Assembly: GCA_902489295.1 (NCBI GenBank)
Contig: CABTZM010000148.1
Coordinates: forward strand, 1 to 5,148
Direction of reading: 5' to 3'
DNA length: 5,148 nt
From: an uncultured Collinsella sp.
Lineage (GTDB): Bacteria; Actinomycetota; Coriobacteriia; Coriobacteriales; Coriobacteriaceae
The notes beneath the pieces were generated by a model that saw only the letters and a list, made by a program, of their open reading frames with translations, did not search any database and was not told the origin of the DNA. How positions within the stretch are numbered: position 1 is the first letter of the stretch; every line of letters starts with the position of its first letter. Positions 5,062 to 5,148 of the stretch are shown here, piece by piece. The translations under genes and the position numbers were made by a program.

Positions 5062-5148
5062 TGGTGTCGGAGGCGGGGCTTTAACCCGCATGACCAAAAA
5101 GCGGTCACTAGCAACTCAAGCCAGCCCGGCTGCCCATTCCGCCACTCC
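5062..5148 (-). tRNA. tRNA-Leu (anticodon GAG), 5' end cut by window edge
   Basis: This is a class II tRNA on the minus strand, with encoded CCA (5062-5064), discriminator A, and a 3' acceptor strand CTCCGAC that pairs with the visible GGAG. The last three 5' bases (expected GTC) lie outside the window. The anticodon stem CTGGC/GCTAG encloses loop TTGAGTT, giving anticodon GAG, which reads leucine codons CUC and CUU. The long variable arm TGACC/GGTCA confirms the class. Oddities: the T-loop reads TTAAAGC, with A instead of the near-universal C at position 56, and the D-stem appears to have a G-G mismatch at 10-25. Reading the loop one base earlier would give UGA (Ser), but that breaks the anticodon stem. 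Confidence 0.9.

Overview
The window looks like a chromosomal segment of a high-GC, non-sporulating Gram-positive gut-type actinobacterium, most likely class Coriobacteriia (Collinsella or a relative). That guess rests on the style of the signalling proteins, the tRNA genes with encoded CCA, and the IS30-type transposase. It is an inference from recall, not a database match. Everything except the transposase remnant lies on the minus strand.

Layout. Positions 1-119 are non-coding and hold four degenerate tandem copies of a 22-23 nt unit. A 5'-truncated IS30-family transposase (about 120-1127, plus strand, very GC-rich, many AGG arginine codons) follows. Its catalytic DDE domain is open, but its N-terminal DNA-binding region is gone. 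Positions 1128-1382 are non-coding and carry a set of direct and inverted GCGGAAA repeats that may be the right end of the element. A minus-strand tRNA cluster comes next, read from high to low coordinates: tRNA-Gly(GCC), tRNA-Cys(GCA), and an identical second tRNA-Gly(GCC). Each tRNA is followed at once by a terminator-like hairpin with a T-tract. A plausible promoter with an AT-rich upstream tract precedes the first tRNA-Gly.

Positions 1829-5002 (minus strand) encode a two-gene partner-switching module. The first gene is a PAS-GAF-(degenerate GAF-like)-PP2C phosphatase of the SpoIIE/RsbU type. The second is a protein that fuses a STAS antagonist domain to an RsbW/SpoIIAB-type HATPase kinase domain. 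In classical modules the antagonist and the kinase are separate polypeptides. Here the substrate serine and the kinase that would phosphorylate it are in one chain, with the opposing phosphatase encoded just upstream. No sigma factor or other output target is present in the window. Upstream of the module a compact UUCG-loop terminator separates it from a tRNA-Leu(GAG) gene that runs off the right edge. That tRNA has an unusual T-loop (A at position 56) and a probable 10-25 mismatch.

The most interesting points are the STAS-kinase fusion without a visible output partner, the absence of promoter room between the tRNA-Leu terminator and the phosphatase gene, the terminator-like hairpins between closely packed tRNA genes, the divergent tRNA-Leu, and the 22-23 nt repeat array beside the transposase remnant.
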